In this document: positions 13,996 through 21,166 of the stretch, piece by piece
Layout of the letters: each line of letters starts with the position of its first letter
Position numbering within the stretch: position 1 is the stretch's first letter
Assembly: GCA_045539925.1 (NCBI GenBank)
Contig: JAZQGH010000071.1
Span: 1-21,166 of the forward strand
Reading direction: 5' to 3'
Source of the DNA: SFWF01 sp045539925
GTDB lineage: Bacteria; Bacillota; Clostridia; Oscillospirales; Acutalibacteraceae
Length of the DNA: 21,166 bases
The notes under the pieces: generated by a model
What the model saw: the letters and a program-made list of their open reading frames with translations, nothing else
What the model was told of the DNA's origin: nothing
Databases searched by the model: none
Made by a program: the position numbers and the translations under genes

Positions 13996-15870
13996 TTGAA
14001 GAAAAATATACGCAACATACTGCTTTACATCGGCATCCCGATAATTTTTATAATAACCATTGTCGCGGTTTCGATGAGTACAAAAGCAGTAGACAAAACC
14101 AAATACTACGAAATCGTTGAGATGATTAAAACCGATAAGGTTTCTGAATATCAGCTCAACCTCTACAGCGGAGAGCTTGTATACACAAAGCGCGACGGTT
14201 CGGGAACATACCGCTACACCGTGGCAGACCCCTCAATATTCTATAACGATGTTAACGAGTTTGTTATGGAGCATAATGACGCTGTCAGAGCCGAAGACCC
14301 CGAAAACACCAAAGCAATGATAAAGGTAGACTATAAAAGCGGCGGAGAGACCTCTTGGCTTTTAAGTCTTCTTCCCACAGTCCTCCTGATAGGTGTTATT
14401 GCCGTATTCTGGATATTTATGATGCGGAAGATGAACAACTCTATGGGAATGGACAAAACAATGGGCTTCGGCAAGGCAAAGGTCAAAAAGGCAGACCCCA
14501 ACAGAAAGACCACCTTTATTGACGTTGCAGGTGCCGACGAAGAAAAGCAGGAGCTTGAGGAGATTGTCGACTTCCTTAAAAATCCCAAAAGATTCAACGA
14601 TCTCGGTGCTCGTATACCTAAGGGCGTACTTCTTGTCGGCCCTCCAGGAACGGGTAAGACCCTTCTTGCAAAAGCGGTTGCAGGCGAGGCTGGAGTGCCC
14701 TTCTTCTCGATTTCCGGTTCCGACTTTGTGGAAATGTTTGTAGGTGTGGGTGCATCACGTGTTCGCGACCTTTTCGACGAGGCAAAGAAAAACGCCCCCT
14801 CCATCGTCTTTATTGATGAGATTGATGCGGTAGGCCGTCAGCGCGGAGCAGGACTTGGCGGCGGTCACGACGAAAGAGAGCAGACCCTCAACCAGCTGCT
14901 TGTAGAGATGGACGGATTCGGTGAAAACTCGGGTGTTATTGTTATGGCGGCAACCAACCGCCCCGATATTCTCGATCGTGCACTTCTCCGTCCGGGACGT
15001 TTCGACCGTCAGATAACCGTAAACTATCCCGATGCAAAGGGCAGGGAAGAGATACTCAAGGTTCACTCCCGCGGTAAGCCTCTCGGCCCCGATGTAAACC
15101 TTAAAAATATCGCAAACTCAACCTCAGGCTTTACAGGTGCGGATCTTGAAAACCTCCTCAACGAGGCTGCACTCCTTGCTGCACGTGCAGGTCTTAAAGC
15201 AATTACTCAGACCCAGATAGAAGAGGCGACTATAAAGGTTGTAATGGGTACCGAGAAGAAGTCTCACGTTGTTAAGGATAAGGATAAGATGATAACCTCC
15301 TACCACGAGGCAGGTCACGCTATTGTTTCCTACTTCCTTCCCACGCAGGATCCCGTTCATCAGATTTCTATTATCCCCCGCGGAATGGCGGCAGGCTACA
15401 CAATGTATCTGCCTACAGAAGAAAAGGGTCACGTGTCGAGAAATCAACTTATCGAGCAGATTTGCTCTCTGCTTGGCGGTCGTGCAGCAGAACAGCTTAC
15501 ACAGGACGACATCTGCACAGGTGCATCCAACGATATGCAGCGTGCTACCGATATTGCTCGTAAGATGGTTACTAAGTACGGTATGAGCGAGAAACTCGGT
15601 CTCGTTGTCTACGGCAACGATAATAATGAGGTATTCCTCGGTCGCGACTTCTCCTCAACACCCAACTATTCCGATAAGATTGCATCTATGATCGACGAGG
15701 AAATCGAAACCATTGTTATGTCACAGTATGACAAGGCTATCGAAATCCTTAAGGGTAGTATGGATAAGCTCAACGAGGTAGCAAAGGTCCTCTTCCTTGA
15801 AGAAAAAATTTCGGGAGATGACTTCCGTGCTATTATGGAAGGCAAAAAAACCGAAGAAATAACCGAATAA
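13996..15870 (+). CDS. ftsH: ATP-dependent zinc metalloprotease FtsH
   Basis: This membrane-anchored AAA+ protease removes damaged or regulatory membrane and cytosolic proteins; in sporulating Firmicutes it also affects sporulation entry. From TTG 13996 it is 624 aa: helix 1 (about 6-26), an external domain, helix 2 (about 122-142), the AAA domain and the M41 peptidase. Motifs: Walker A GPPGTGKT (215-222), pore loop FVGVG (248-252), Walker B VFIDEID (271-277), second region of homology ATNRPDILDRALLRPGRFDR (319-338), zinc site HEAGH (437-441), third ligand D513 in SNDMQRAT. TTG 13996 has AGGAAAGGAAG upstream and places helix 1 near the N-terminus as in relatives. The frame is open to TTG 13933, which would add 21 poorly conserved residues with a weaker ribosome site. 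It is the last gene of the operon. Confidence 0.96.
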   Translation: MKKNIRNILLYIGIPIIFIITIVAVSMSTKAVDKTKYYEIVEMIKTDKVSEYQLNLYSGELVYTKRDGSGTYRYTVADPSIFYNDVNEFVMEHNDAVRAEDPENTKAMIKVDYKSGGETSWLLSLLPTVLLIGVIAVFWIFMMRKMNNSMGMDKTMGFGKAKVKKADPNRKTTFIDVAGADEEKQELEEIVDFLKNPKRFNDLGARIPKGVLLVGPPGTGKTLLAKAVAGEAGVPFFSISGSDFVEMFVGVGASRVRDLFDEAKKNAPSIVFIDEIDAVGRQRGAGLGGGHDEREQTLNQLLVEMDGFGENSGVIVMAATNRPDILDRALLRPGRFDRQITVNYPDAKGREEILKVHSRGKPLGPDVNLKNIANSTSGFTGADLENLLNEAALLAARAGLKAITQTQIEEATIKVVMGTEKKSHVVKDKDKMITSYHEAGHAIVSYFLPTQDPVHQISIIPRGMAAGYTMYLPTEEKGHVSRNQLIEQICSLLGGRAAEQLTQDDICTGASNDMQRATDIARKMVTKYGMSEKLGLVVYGNDNNEVFLGRDFSSTPNYSDKIASMIDEEIETIVMSQYDKAIEILKGSMDKLNEVAKVLFLEEKISGDDFRAIMEGKKTEEITE

Positions 15871-15908
15871 TTTAAACCCGCAGTTCTAAGAAACTGCGGG
15901 TTTAAATT
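15869..15908 (+). terminator. Terminator-like inverted repeat after ftsH
   Basis: A perfect 17-bp stem AATTTAAACCCGCAGTT (15869-15885) / AACTGCGGGTTTAAATT (15892-15908) begins inside the ftsH stop codon. The only T tracts are in the stem itself, so termination may be bidirectional but less efficient than with a long T tail. Confidence 0.8.
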
Positions 15909-15956
15909 ATATATCAACATTAAACTAAAAAAATACCATTTTTTTGAAAATAACAC

Positions 15957-15985
15957 TTGACAAGCAGGGTAAAGGCTTGTATAAT
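15957..15985 (+). promoter_or_regulatory. Consensus sigma-A promoter of rpoBC
   Basis: Perfect TTGACA (15957-15962), 17-nt spacer, perfect TATAAT (15980-15985). The predicted start is near 15992. It gives rpoBC its own strong promoter, separate from both ftsH and the ribosomal protein genes. Confidence 0.92.
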
Positions 15986-15991
15986 ATGAAA

Positions 15992-16119
15992 TTACTGATA
16001 CTGGGTCAATATGGACTTTTTTGCCCTTTTTTAGGTTAAAAACGGCTAAAAAACCTATGACCGTCAGTCGTTCGGCGCGGCGAAAACCGTGCATAATTAT
16101 TAAGGAGTGATTAAAGCTT
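15992..16119 (+). promoter_or_regulatory. rpoB leader with alternative hairpins and a possible tiny ORF
   Basis: The predicted 128-nt untranslated leader can form UUUUUUAG (16027-16034) with CUAAAAAA (16046-16053), or UAGGUU (16032-16037) with AACCUA (16052-16057). The two share bases and exclude each other. A further hairpin GCGCGG (16075-16080) / CCGUGC (16087-16092), with one G-U pair, lies just before the ribosome site AAGGAG (16102-16107). A 7-codon frame M-D-F-F-A-L-F (16011-16034) ends inside the first stem, but has no clear ribosome site. Attenuation or protein-mediated autocontrol is possible but unproven. Confidence 0.4.
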
Positions 16120-19100
16120 ATGGCATCTGAAGCAATGGTAAAACCGGTTCAGCTTGGCAAAAACACTCGTATGAGTTTCTCCAAAATCGGTGAAGTTATC
16201 GATATGCCTAACCTCATCGAAATTCAGAAAGACTCTTATAAGTGGTTCGTGGAAGTAGGCCTTAAGGAAGCCCTTCAGGATATGTCTTCCATCACCGACT
16301 ATACCGGCAATCTTGTGCTTGATTTCATTGACTACCGTCTTGATGAGAAGCCGAAGTATGATGTAACGGAGTGTAAGGCAAGAGATACGACATATGCTGC
16401 ACCACTGCGTGTAAAAGCCCGTCTCTTAAATAACGAAACAGGCGAAATCAAGGAGAGTGAAGTTTTCCTTGGTGATTTCCCCATTATGACCGAATCGGGA
16501 ACCTTCGTTATCAACGGAGCAGAGCGTGCTATCGTTTCCCAGCTCGTTCGTTCACCGGGTGCATACTACGGTCTTAAAATCGAAGAAAAAACAGGTAAAA
16601 AGTTATTCAACTCTACCATTATTCCTAACCGCGGTGCCTGGCTCGAATACGAAACCGATTTAAATGACGTTCTCTACGTTAAGATCGACAAAAACCGTAA
16701 GCTTCCCCTTACTACCTTTGTACGTTCTTTTGGTGTTGTAACCAACGAGCAGATTCGTCAGCTTATCGGTGATGAGGAGCGCCTTGCAGCAACCCTCGAT
16801 AAAGATACTACCACTAACGCAGAAGACGCTCTTATCGAAGTTTACAAAAAGCTTCGTCCGGGTGAACCTGCAACAGTTGAAGGCGCACAGAGCTATATTT
16901 CACAGCTCTTCTTCGATGAACGCAGATATGATCTGTCCCGCGTAGGCCGTTATAAGTATAATAAGAAGCTCAGCCTTGCTCCCCGTCTTACAGGCAAGAT
17001 CCTTTCCCGTGCTATCGTAGACGATATGACAGGGGAGATACTTGCAGAGCCTCAGGAGCTTATTACCAAAGAGCGCGCTTTAGAGCTTGAAGCAAAGGGC
17101 GTAAGTGAGGCATACGTTCAGGTAGAAGATGCTGTCGGAACCGTTCGTGAGCTTAAGATTCTCACAAACGGAATGGTCGACATTAACGATTTCGTTTCCT
17201 TCGACACTAAGGAACTCGGTGTAAACGAAAAGGTTTCCTACCGCGTTCTTAAAGAAATACTCGAAAACAACTCTACCGAAGAGGAGATAAGCGAAGCTAT
17301 CACCGCTAACCTTGGTGCGCTCATCCCCAAACACATCACTGTTGATGATATTTTTGCATCTGTAAACTATTTCGTTAACCTTCCTTACGATATAGGAACA
17401 ACAGATGATATCGACCACCTCGGCAACCGTCGTATCCGTTCGGTAGGTGAACTTCTTCAGAATCAGTTCCGCATCGGCTTCTCCAGAATGGAGAGAGTTG
17501 TGCGTGAAAAAATGGCTCTTCAGGCTCAGGATGCAGACGCTATGACTCCTCAGTCTCTCATTAACATCCGTCCTGTAGTAGCCGCTATTAAAGAGTTCTT
17601 TGGCTCTTCACCCCTTTCTCAGTTTATGGATCAGACCAACCCGCTTTCCGAGCTTACCCACAAGCGTCGTCTGTCCGCACTCGGTCCCGGAGGACTTTCC
17701 CGTGACCGTGCATCCTTCGAAGTTCGTGACGTTCACTACACCCATTACGGTCGTATGTGTCCTATCGAGACTCCTGAAGGACCCAACATCGGACTTATTT
17801 CGTATCTTGCAACCTTCGCAAAGATAAATGAGTACGGCTTCATTGAAGCTCCTTTACGCAAGGTAGATAAGGCTACAGGAAAGGTGCTTGATGAGGTTAT
17901 CTATATGACTGCCGATACCGAAGATGATTATGTAATCGCACAGGCTAACGAGCCTCTCGATAAAGACGGTCACTTTGTTCGTGCAAAGGTAAATGCCCGT
18001 CATCGCGATGACTTCCTTGAGATTGCACCCTCTGAGGTCGACTTTATGGACGTTTCGCCTAAGATGGTCGTATCGGTTGCTACCGCAATGATTCCCTTCC
18101 TTGAAAACGACGATACTAACCGTGCGCTGATGGGCTCAAACATGCAGAAGCAGGCAGTTCCGCTTCTCGTTACCGAAAGTCCTTTTGTAGGAACAGGTAT
18201 CGAGTATAAGGCCGCTGTCGACTCAGGCGTTGTTGTTCTTGCAAATCGTGCAGGTACTGTTGTTACTGCTTCAGCTGACAAGATCGTTGTCCGCGCTAAA
18301 AACGGCGAGGTGGACGAGTATGAGCTTATTAAGTTCCTCCGCTCCAACCACGGCACCTGTATCAATCAGCGTCCCATCGTTGTTGCAGGGCAGAAGGTAG
18401 AGGCAGGCGAGGTTATCGCAGACGGTCCCGCTACCGACAACGGTGAAATCTCTCTCGGACGTAATGCTCTCATCGGCTTTATGACCTGGGAAGGCTATAA
18501 CTACGAGGACGCTGTTCTCATTAACGAGAAACTCGTCCGCGAGGATATGTACACCTCTATTCATATTGAAGAATATGAAATTGAGGCAAGAGATACTAAG
18601 CTTGGACCCGAAGAAATCACCCGCGACATCCCCAATGTCGGCGAAGATGCACTCAAGGATCTCGACGAGCGCGGAATTATCCGTGTAGGTGCTGAGGTTA
18701 CCGCAGGTGATATCCTTGTAGGTAAGGTCACACCTAAGGGCGAGACTGAGCTTACCGCTGAAGAACGTCTTCTCCGCGCAATTTTCGGTGAGAAGGCTAG
18801 GGAAGTGCGTGACACCTCTCTCCGCGTTCCTCACGGTGAATACGGTACCATCGTAGACGTTAAGGTATTCTCCCGCGAGAACTCTTCCGAGCTTTCTCCC
18901 GGTGTAAACCTTGTTGTCCGTTGCTATATTGCACAGAAGCGTAAGATATCTGTCGGAGATAAGATGGCAGGTCGTCACGGAAACAAGGGTGTTGTATCCC
19001 GTATTCTTCCCAGTGAAGATATGCCCTTCCTCCCAGACGGTACACCTCTTGACATCGTTCTTAATCCCCTCGGTGTTCCTTCCCGAATGAATATTGGACA

Positions 19101-19887
19101 GGTGCTCGAAGTTAACCTTGGTTATGCTTGTAAGGCTCTTGGTTGGCATATAGCTACCCCCGTATTTGACGGTGCTCACGAAGCTGATATTATGAAGTGC
19201 TTTGAAGACGCAGAAAAGCTCACAAAGGGCGAAAATTACGAGCTTAAGGACACTGCAGAACTCGACTTCTCACGTATTCCGATCAGAAATGACGCTAAAA
19301 CTCAGCTTTATGACGGACGCACAGGCGAACCCTTTGATAATCCTGTAACCGTTGGTTATATGTACTACCTCAAGCTGCATCACCTCGTTGATGATAAGAT
19401 CCATGCCCGTTCTACAGGACCCTACTCCCTCGTTACTCAGCAGCCTCTCGGCGGTAAAGCTCAGTTCGGCGGACAGCGTTTTGGAGAAATGGAAGTTTGG
19501 GCTCTCGAGGCTTACGGTGCTGCGTATACCCTTCAGGAAATACTCACTGTTAAGTCTGACGATGTTGTAGGACGTGTAAAGACCTACGAGTCGATTGTTA
19601 AGGGACAGAACGTTCCCACACCCGGCGTTCCCGAATCCTTCAAGGTTCTTATTAAGGAACTCCAGTCCTTAGGTCTTGATGTTAAGGTTCTCGACAAGTA
19701 TAATGAAGAGATTGACCTCAAGCAGACCTTCGAAGAGGATGAAGAACTAGGCCTTGCACCCCCTGTATTCGATGACGAGCTTACCGACGGTGTTATGGAT
19801 AGCATGGCAGGCTTCGGTGAGGTCGACGAAACAGGCGAATATGTAGCAAAAGAGACTGAAGAGTCCTATGCTGACGATGAAGAATAA
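16120..19887 (+). CDS. rpoB: DNA-directed RNA polymerase subunit beta
   Basis: This is the 1255-aa beta subunit of RNA polymerase, complete and of Firmicute length. The N-terminal MSFSKIGEVIDMPNLIEIQK segment is diagnostic. The rifampicin pocket (495-521) has wild-type Q501, D504, H514, R517 and S519 (E. coli Q513, D516, H526, R529, S531), so a rifampicin-sensitive enzyme is predicted. MCPIETPEGPNIGL (546-559) and the active-site GDKMAGRHGNKG (946-957) are intact. The C-terminus is strongly acidic. ATG 16120 is 12 nt from AAGGAG, slightly far; an in-frame ATG at 16135 is possible but has a worse site. rpoC follows by 17 bp. Unusually, no rplL gene lies upstream: the gene follows ftsH with its own promoter. 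Confidence 0.98.
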   Translation: MASEAMVKPVQLGKNTRMSFSKIGEVIDMPNLIEIQKDSYKWFVEVGLKEALQDMSSITDYTGNLVLDFIDYRLDEKPKYDVTECKARDTTYAAPLRVKARLLNNETGEIKESEVFLGDFPIMTESGTFVINGAERAIVSQLVRSPGAYYGLKIEEKTGKKLFNSTIIPNRGAWLEYETDLNDVLYVKIDKNRKLPLTTFVRSFGVVTNEQIRQLIGDEERLAATLDKDTTTNAEDALIEVYKKLRPGEPATVEGAQSYISQLFFDERRYDLSRVGRYKYNKKLSLAPRLTGKILSRAIVDDMTGEILAEPQELITKERALELEAKGVSEAYVQVEDAVGTVRELKILTNGMVDINDFVSFDTKELGVNEKVSYRVLKEILENNSTEEEISEAITANLGALIPKHITVDDIFASVNYFVNLPYDIGTTDDIDHLGNRRIRSVGELLQNQFRIGFSRMERVVREKMALQAQDADAMTPQSLINIRPVVAAIKEFFGSSPLSQFMDQTNPLSELTHKRRLSALGPGGLSRDRASFEVRDVHYTHYGRMCPIETPEGPNIGLISYLATFAKINEYGFIEAPLRKVDKATGKVLDEVIYMTADTEDDYVIAQANEPLDKDGHFVRAKVNARHRDDFLEIAPSEVDFMDVSPKMVVSVATAMIPFLENDDTNRALMGSNMQKQAVPLLVTESPFVGTGIEYKAAVDSGVVVLANRAGTVVTASADKIVVRAKNGEVDEYELIKFLRSNHGTCINQRPIVVAGQKVEAGEVIADGPATDNGEISLGRNALIGFMTWEGYNYEDAVLINEKLVREDMYTSIHIEEYEIEARDTKLGPEEITRDIPNVGEDALKDLDERGIIRVGAEVTAGDILVGKVTPKGETELTAEERLLRAIFGEKAREVRDTSLRVPHGEYGTIVDVKVFSRENSSELSPGVNLVVRCYIAQKRKISVGDKMAGRHGNKGVVSRILPSEDMPFLPDGTPLDIVLNPLGVPSRMNIGQVLEVNLGYACKALGWHIATPVFDGAHEADIMKCFEDAEKLTKGENYELKDTAELDFSRIPIRNDAKTQLYDGRTGEPFDNPVTVGYMYYLKLHHLVDDKIHARSTGPYSLVTQQPLGGKAQFGGQRFGEMEVWALEAYGAAYTLQEILTVKSDDVVGRVKTYESIVKGQNVPTPGVPESFKVLIKELQSLGLDVKVLDKYNEEIDLKQTFEEDEELGLAPPVFDDELTDGVMDSMAGFGEVDETGEYVAKETEESYADDEE

Positions 19888-19904
19888 TTAGGAGGACAGA
19901 CACT

Positions 19905-21166
19905 ATGGAAAATATCGAATTTGAGTCAATAAAAATTGGTCTCGCTTCTCCTGAACAAATAAGAAGCTGGTCTTACGGTGAGGTAACTAAACCTGAGACT
20001 ATTAACTACAGAACCTTAAAACCTGAGCAGGGCGGTCTTTTCTGCGAACGCATTTTCGGACCCCAGAAGGACTGGGAATGTCACTGCGGAAAGTATAAGC
20101 GCATCCGATATAAGGGTAAGGTGTGCGAACGCTGCGGAGTAGAAGTTACCCGTGCAAAGGTTCGCCGTGAGCGTATGGGATCTATTGAGCTTGCCGCTCC
20201 CGTTTCCCACATCTGGTACTACAAGACAATTCCTTCCAGAATGGGTCTTGCTCTCGACATTTCTCCCAAAGCTCTTGAGCAGGTGCTTTATTTCTCAAAG
20301 TATATCGTAACCGATCCCGGTAATACTCCTATCGAGAAAAAGGCTCTTCTCAGCGAAAAGCAGTACCGTGATATGCGTGAGCTTTATGAGGACGACTTTA
20401 AGGCTGGTATGGGTGCAGAGGCTATTAAAGAGCTTCTTTGCGAAATTGACCTTGACCAGACCTGTAAGGAGCTCCGCGATGAGCTCGAGTCTGCAACAGG
20501 ACAGAAGAGACTCCGCATCTTTAAGCGTCTCGAGGTTTTAGAGGCATTCCGTGCATCAGGCAACCGTCCCGAGTGGATGATCCTTGATGTAATTCCGGTA
20601 ATTCCTCCGGATCTCCGTCCTATGGTACAGCTCGACGGTGGACGTTTTGCTACCTCCGACCTTAACGACCTGTACAGACGCGTTATCAACCGTAACAACC
20701 GTCTTAAGAGACTTTTAGAGCTTGGCGCTCCCGACATTATCGTTCGCAACGAGAAGCGTATGCTTCAGGAGGCTGTTGACGCTCTTATCGATAACGGCAG
20801 AAGAGGAAAGGCTGTTACAGGTCCCAACAACCGTGCTCTTAAATCCCTTTCCGATATGCTTAAGGGTAAGCAGGGACGCTTCCGTCAGAACCTTCTCGGT
20901 AAGCGTGTTGACTACTCCGGACGAAGCGTTATCGTTGTAGGACCTGAGCTTAAAATTTATCAGTGCGGCGTGCCGAAGGAAATGGCTCTTGAACTCTTTA
21001 AGCCCTTTGTAATGCGTAAGCTCACAGCTGACAAGGCTGCTGACCTTAACATAAAGAGCGCAAAGAAGAAAGTAGAACGTGCAGATCCCGAGGTATGGAG
21101 CGCACTTAAGGAAATTATTAAAGAGCACCCCGTTCTTCTGAACCGTGCTCCTACACTTCACAGACT
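19905..21166 (+). CDS. rpoC: DNA-directed RNA polymerase subunit beta', 5' part (cut by window end)
   Basis: The frame is open from ATG 19905 to the window edge (420 codons of an expected roughly 1200). The start ENIEFESIKIGLASPEQIRS and the zinc site CHC...CERC (C59, C61, C74, C77) mark beta'. The lid/rudder and clamp region is present, including RQNLLGKRVDYSGRSVI (327-343), and the window ends at LLNRAPTLHR, before the catalytic NADFDGD motif. A TAGGAGGA ribosome site lies between the rpoB stop and the start. It is co-transcribed with rpoB to form the polymerase core. No frame disruption is seen. Confidence 0.98.
   Translation, partial: MENIEFESIKIGLASPEQIRSWSYGEVTKPETINYRTLKPEQGGLFCERIFGPQKDWECHCGKYKRIRYKGKVCERCGVEVTRAKVRRERMGSIELAAPVSHIWYYKTIPSRMGLALDISPKALEQVLYFSKYIVTDPGNTPIEKKALLSEKQYRDMRELYEDDFKAGMGAEAIKELLCEIDLDQTCKELRDELESATGQKRLRIFKRLEVLEAFRASGNRPEWMILDVIPVIPPDLRPMVQLDGGRFATSDLNDLYRRVINRNNRLKRLLELGAPDIIVRNEKRMLQEAVDALIDNGRRGKAVTGPNNRALKSLSDMLKGKQGRFRQNLLGKRVDYSGRSVIVVGPELKIYQCGVPKEMALELFKPFVMRKLTADKAADLNIKSAKKKVERADPEVWSALKEIIKEHPVLLNRAPTLHR

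Noticed and set aside
17605..17683. Rifampicin-resistance substitution in rpoB
   Set aside because: All main resistance positions carry the wild-type residue; the T506 and P498 differences from E. coli look like lineage variation, not known resistance changes.
18271..19179. 302-codon antisense frame inside rpoB
   Set aside because: It lies wholly opposite highly conserved rpoB codons, has no ribosome site or recognisable domain, and is explained by codon bias.

Overview
The window looks like a core chromosomal segment of a spore-forming, low-to-moderate GC Gram-positive bacterium of class Clostridia, probably in the Oscillospiraceae/Ruminococcaceae neighbourhood. The reasons are the SpoVM- and SipL-type sporulation proteins, strong purine-rich ribosome binding sites, frequent TTG starts, consensus sigma-A promoters, and the Firmicute gene order gdpP-like/rplI/dnaB and tilS/hpt/ftsH. 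I see no phage, insertion sequence, CRISPR array, tRNA or rRNA.

Positions 1-2240 form a sporulation module. A bidirectional terminator is followed by a 57-aa membrane-hairpin protein, a 28-aa SpoVM homologue that aligns with Bacillus SpoVM without gaps, and a 509-aa SipL-like protein (SPOCS/DUF3794 plus LysM). The last gene is preceded by a plausible sigma-E promoter. SpoVM, SpoIVA and SipL are the known basement-layer proteins of the spore coat, so the 57-aa protein is a candidate new partner.

Positions 2237-5836 hold an OGG1-type 8-oxoguanine glycosylase (minus strand) facing a cysteine-rich DUF6062 protein from overlapping divergent promoters. They are followed by a 93-aa tail-anchored-like protein and two membrane proteins, one unrecognised and one of the YesL/DUF624 family. 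Positions 5983-6843 (minus) encode a DegV/FakB fatty-acid binding protein.

Positions 6990-15908 look like one long housekeeping operon from a consensus promoter: RNase J, a short DHH/DHHA1 membrane phosphodiesterase where gdpP would be expected, ribosomal protein L9, replicative helicase DnaB, TilS, Hpt and FtsH. Gaps are under about 70 bases, and a 17-bp inverted repeat closes the unit. It joins RNA decay, c-di-AMP or nanoRNA turnover, replication, tRNA maturation, purine salvage and membrane proteolysis.

Positions 15957-21166 hold rpoB with its own consensus promoter and a structured leader of roughly 130 nt, then rpoC, which runs off the window end. The usual rplJ-rplL genes are not upstream; rpoB follows ftsH directly.
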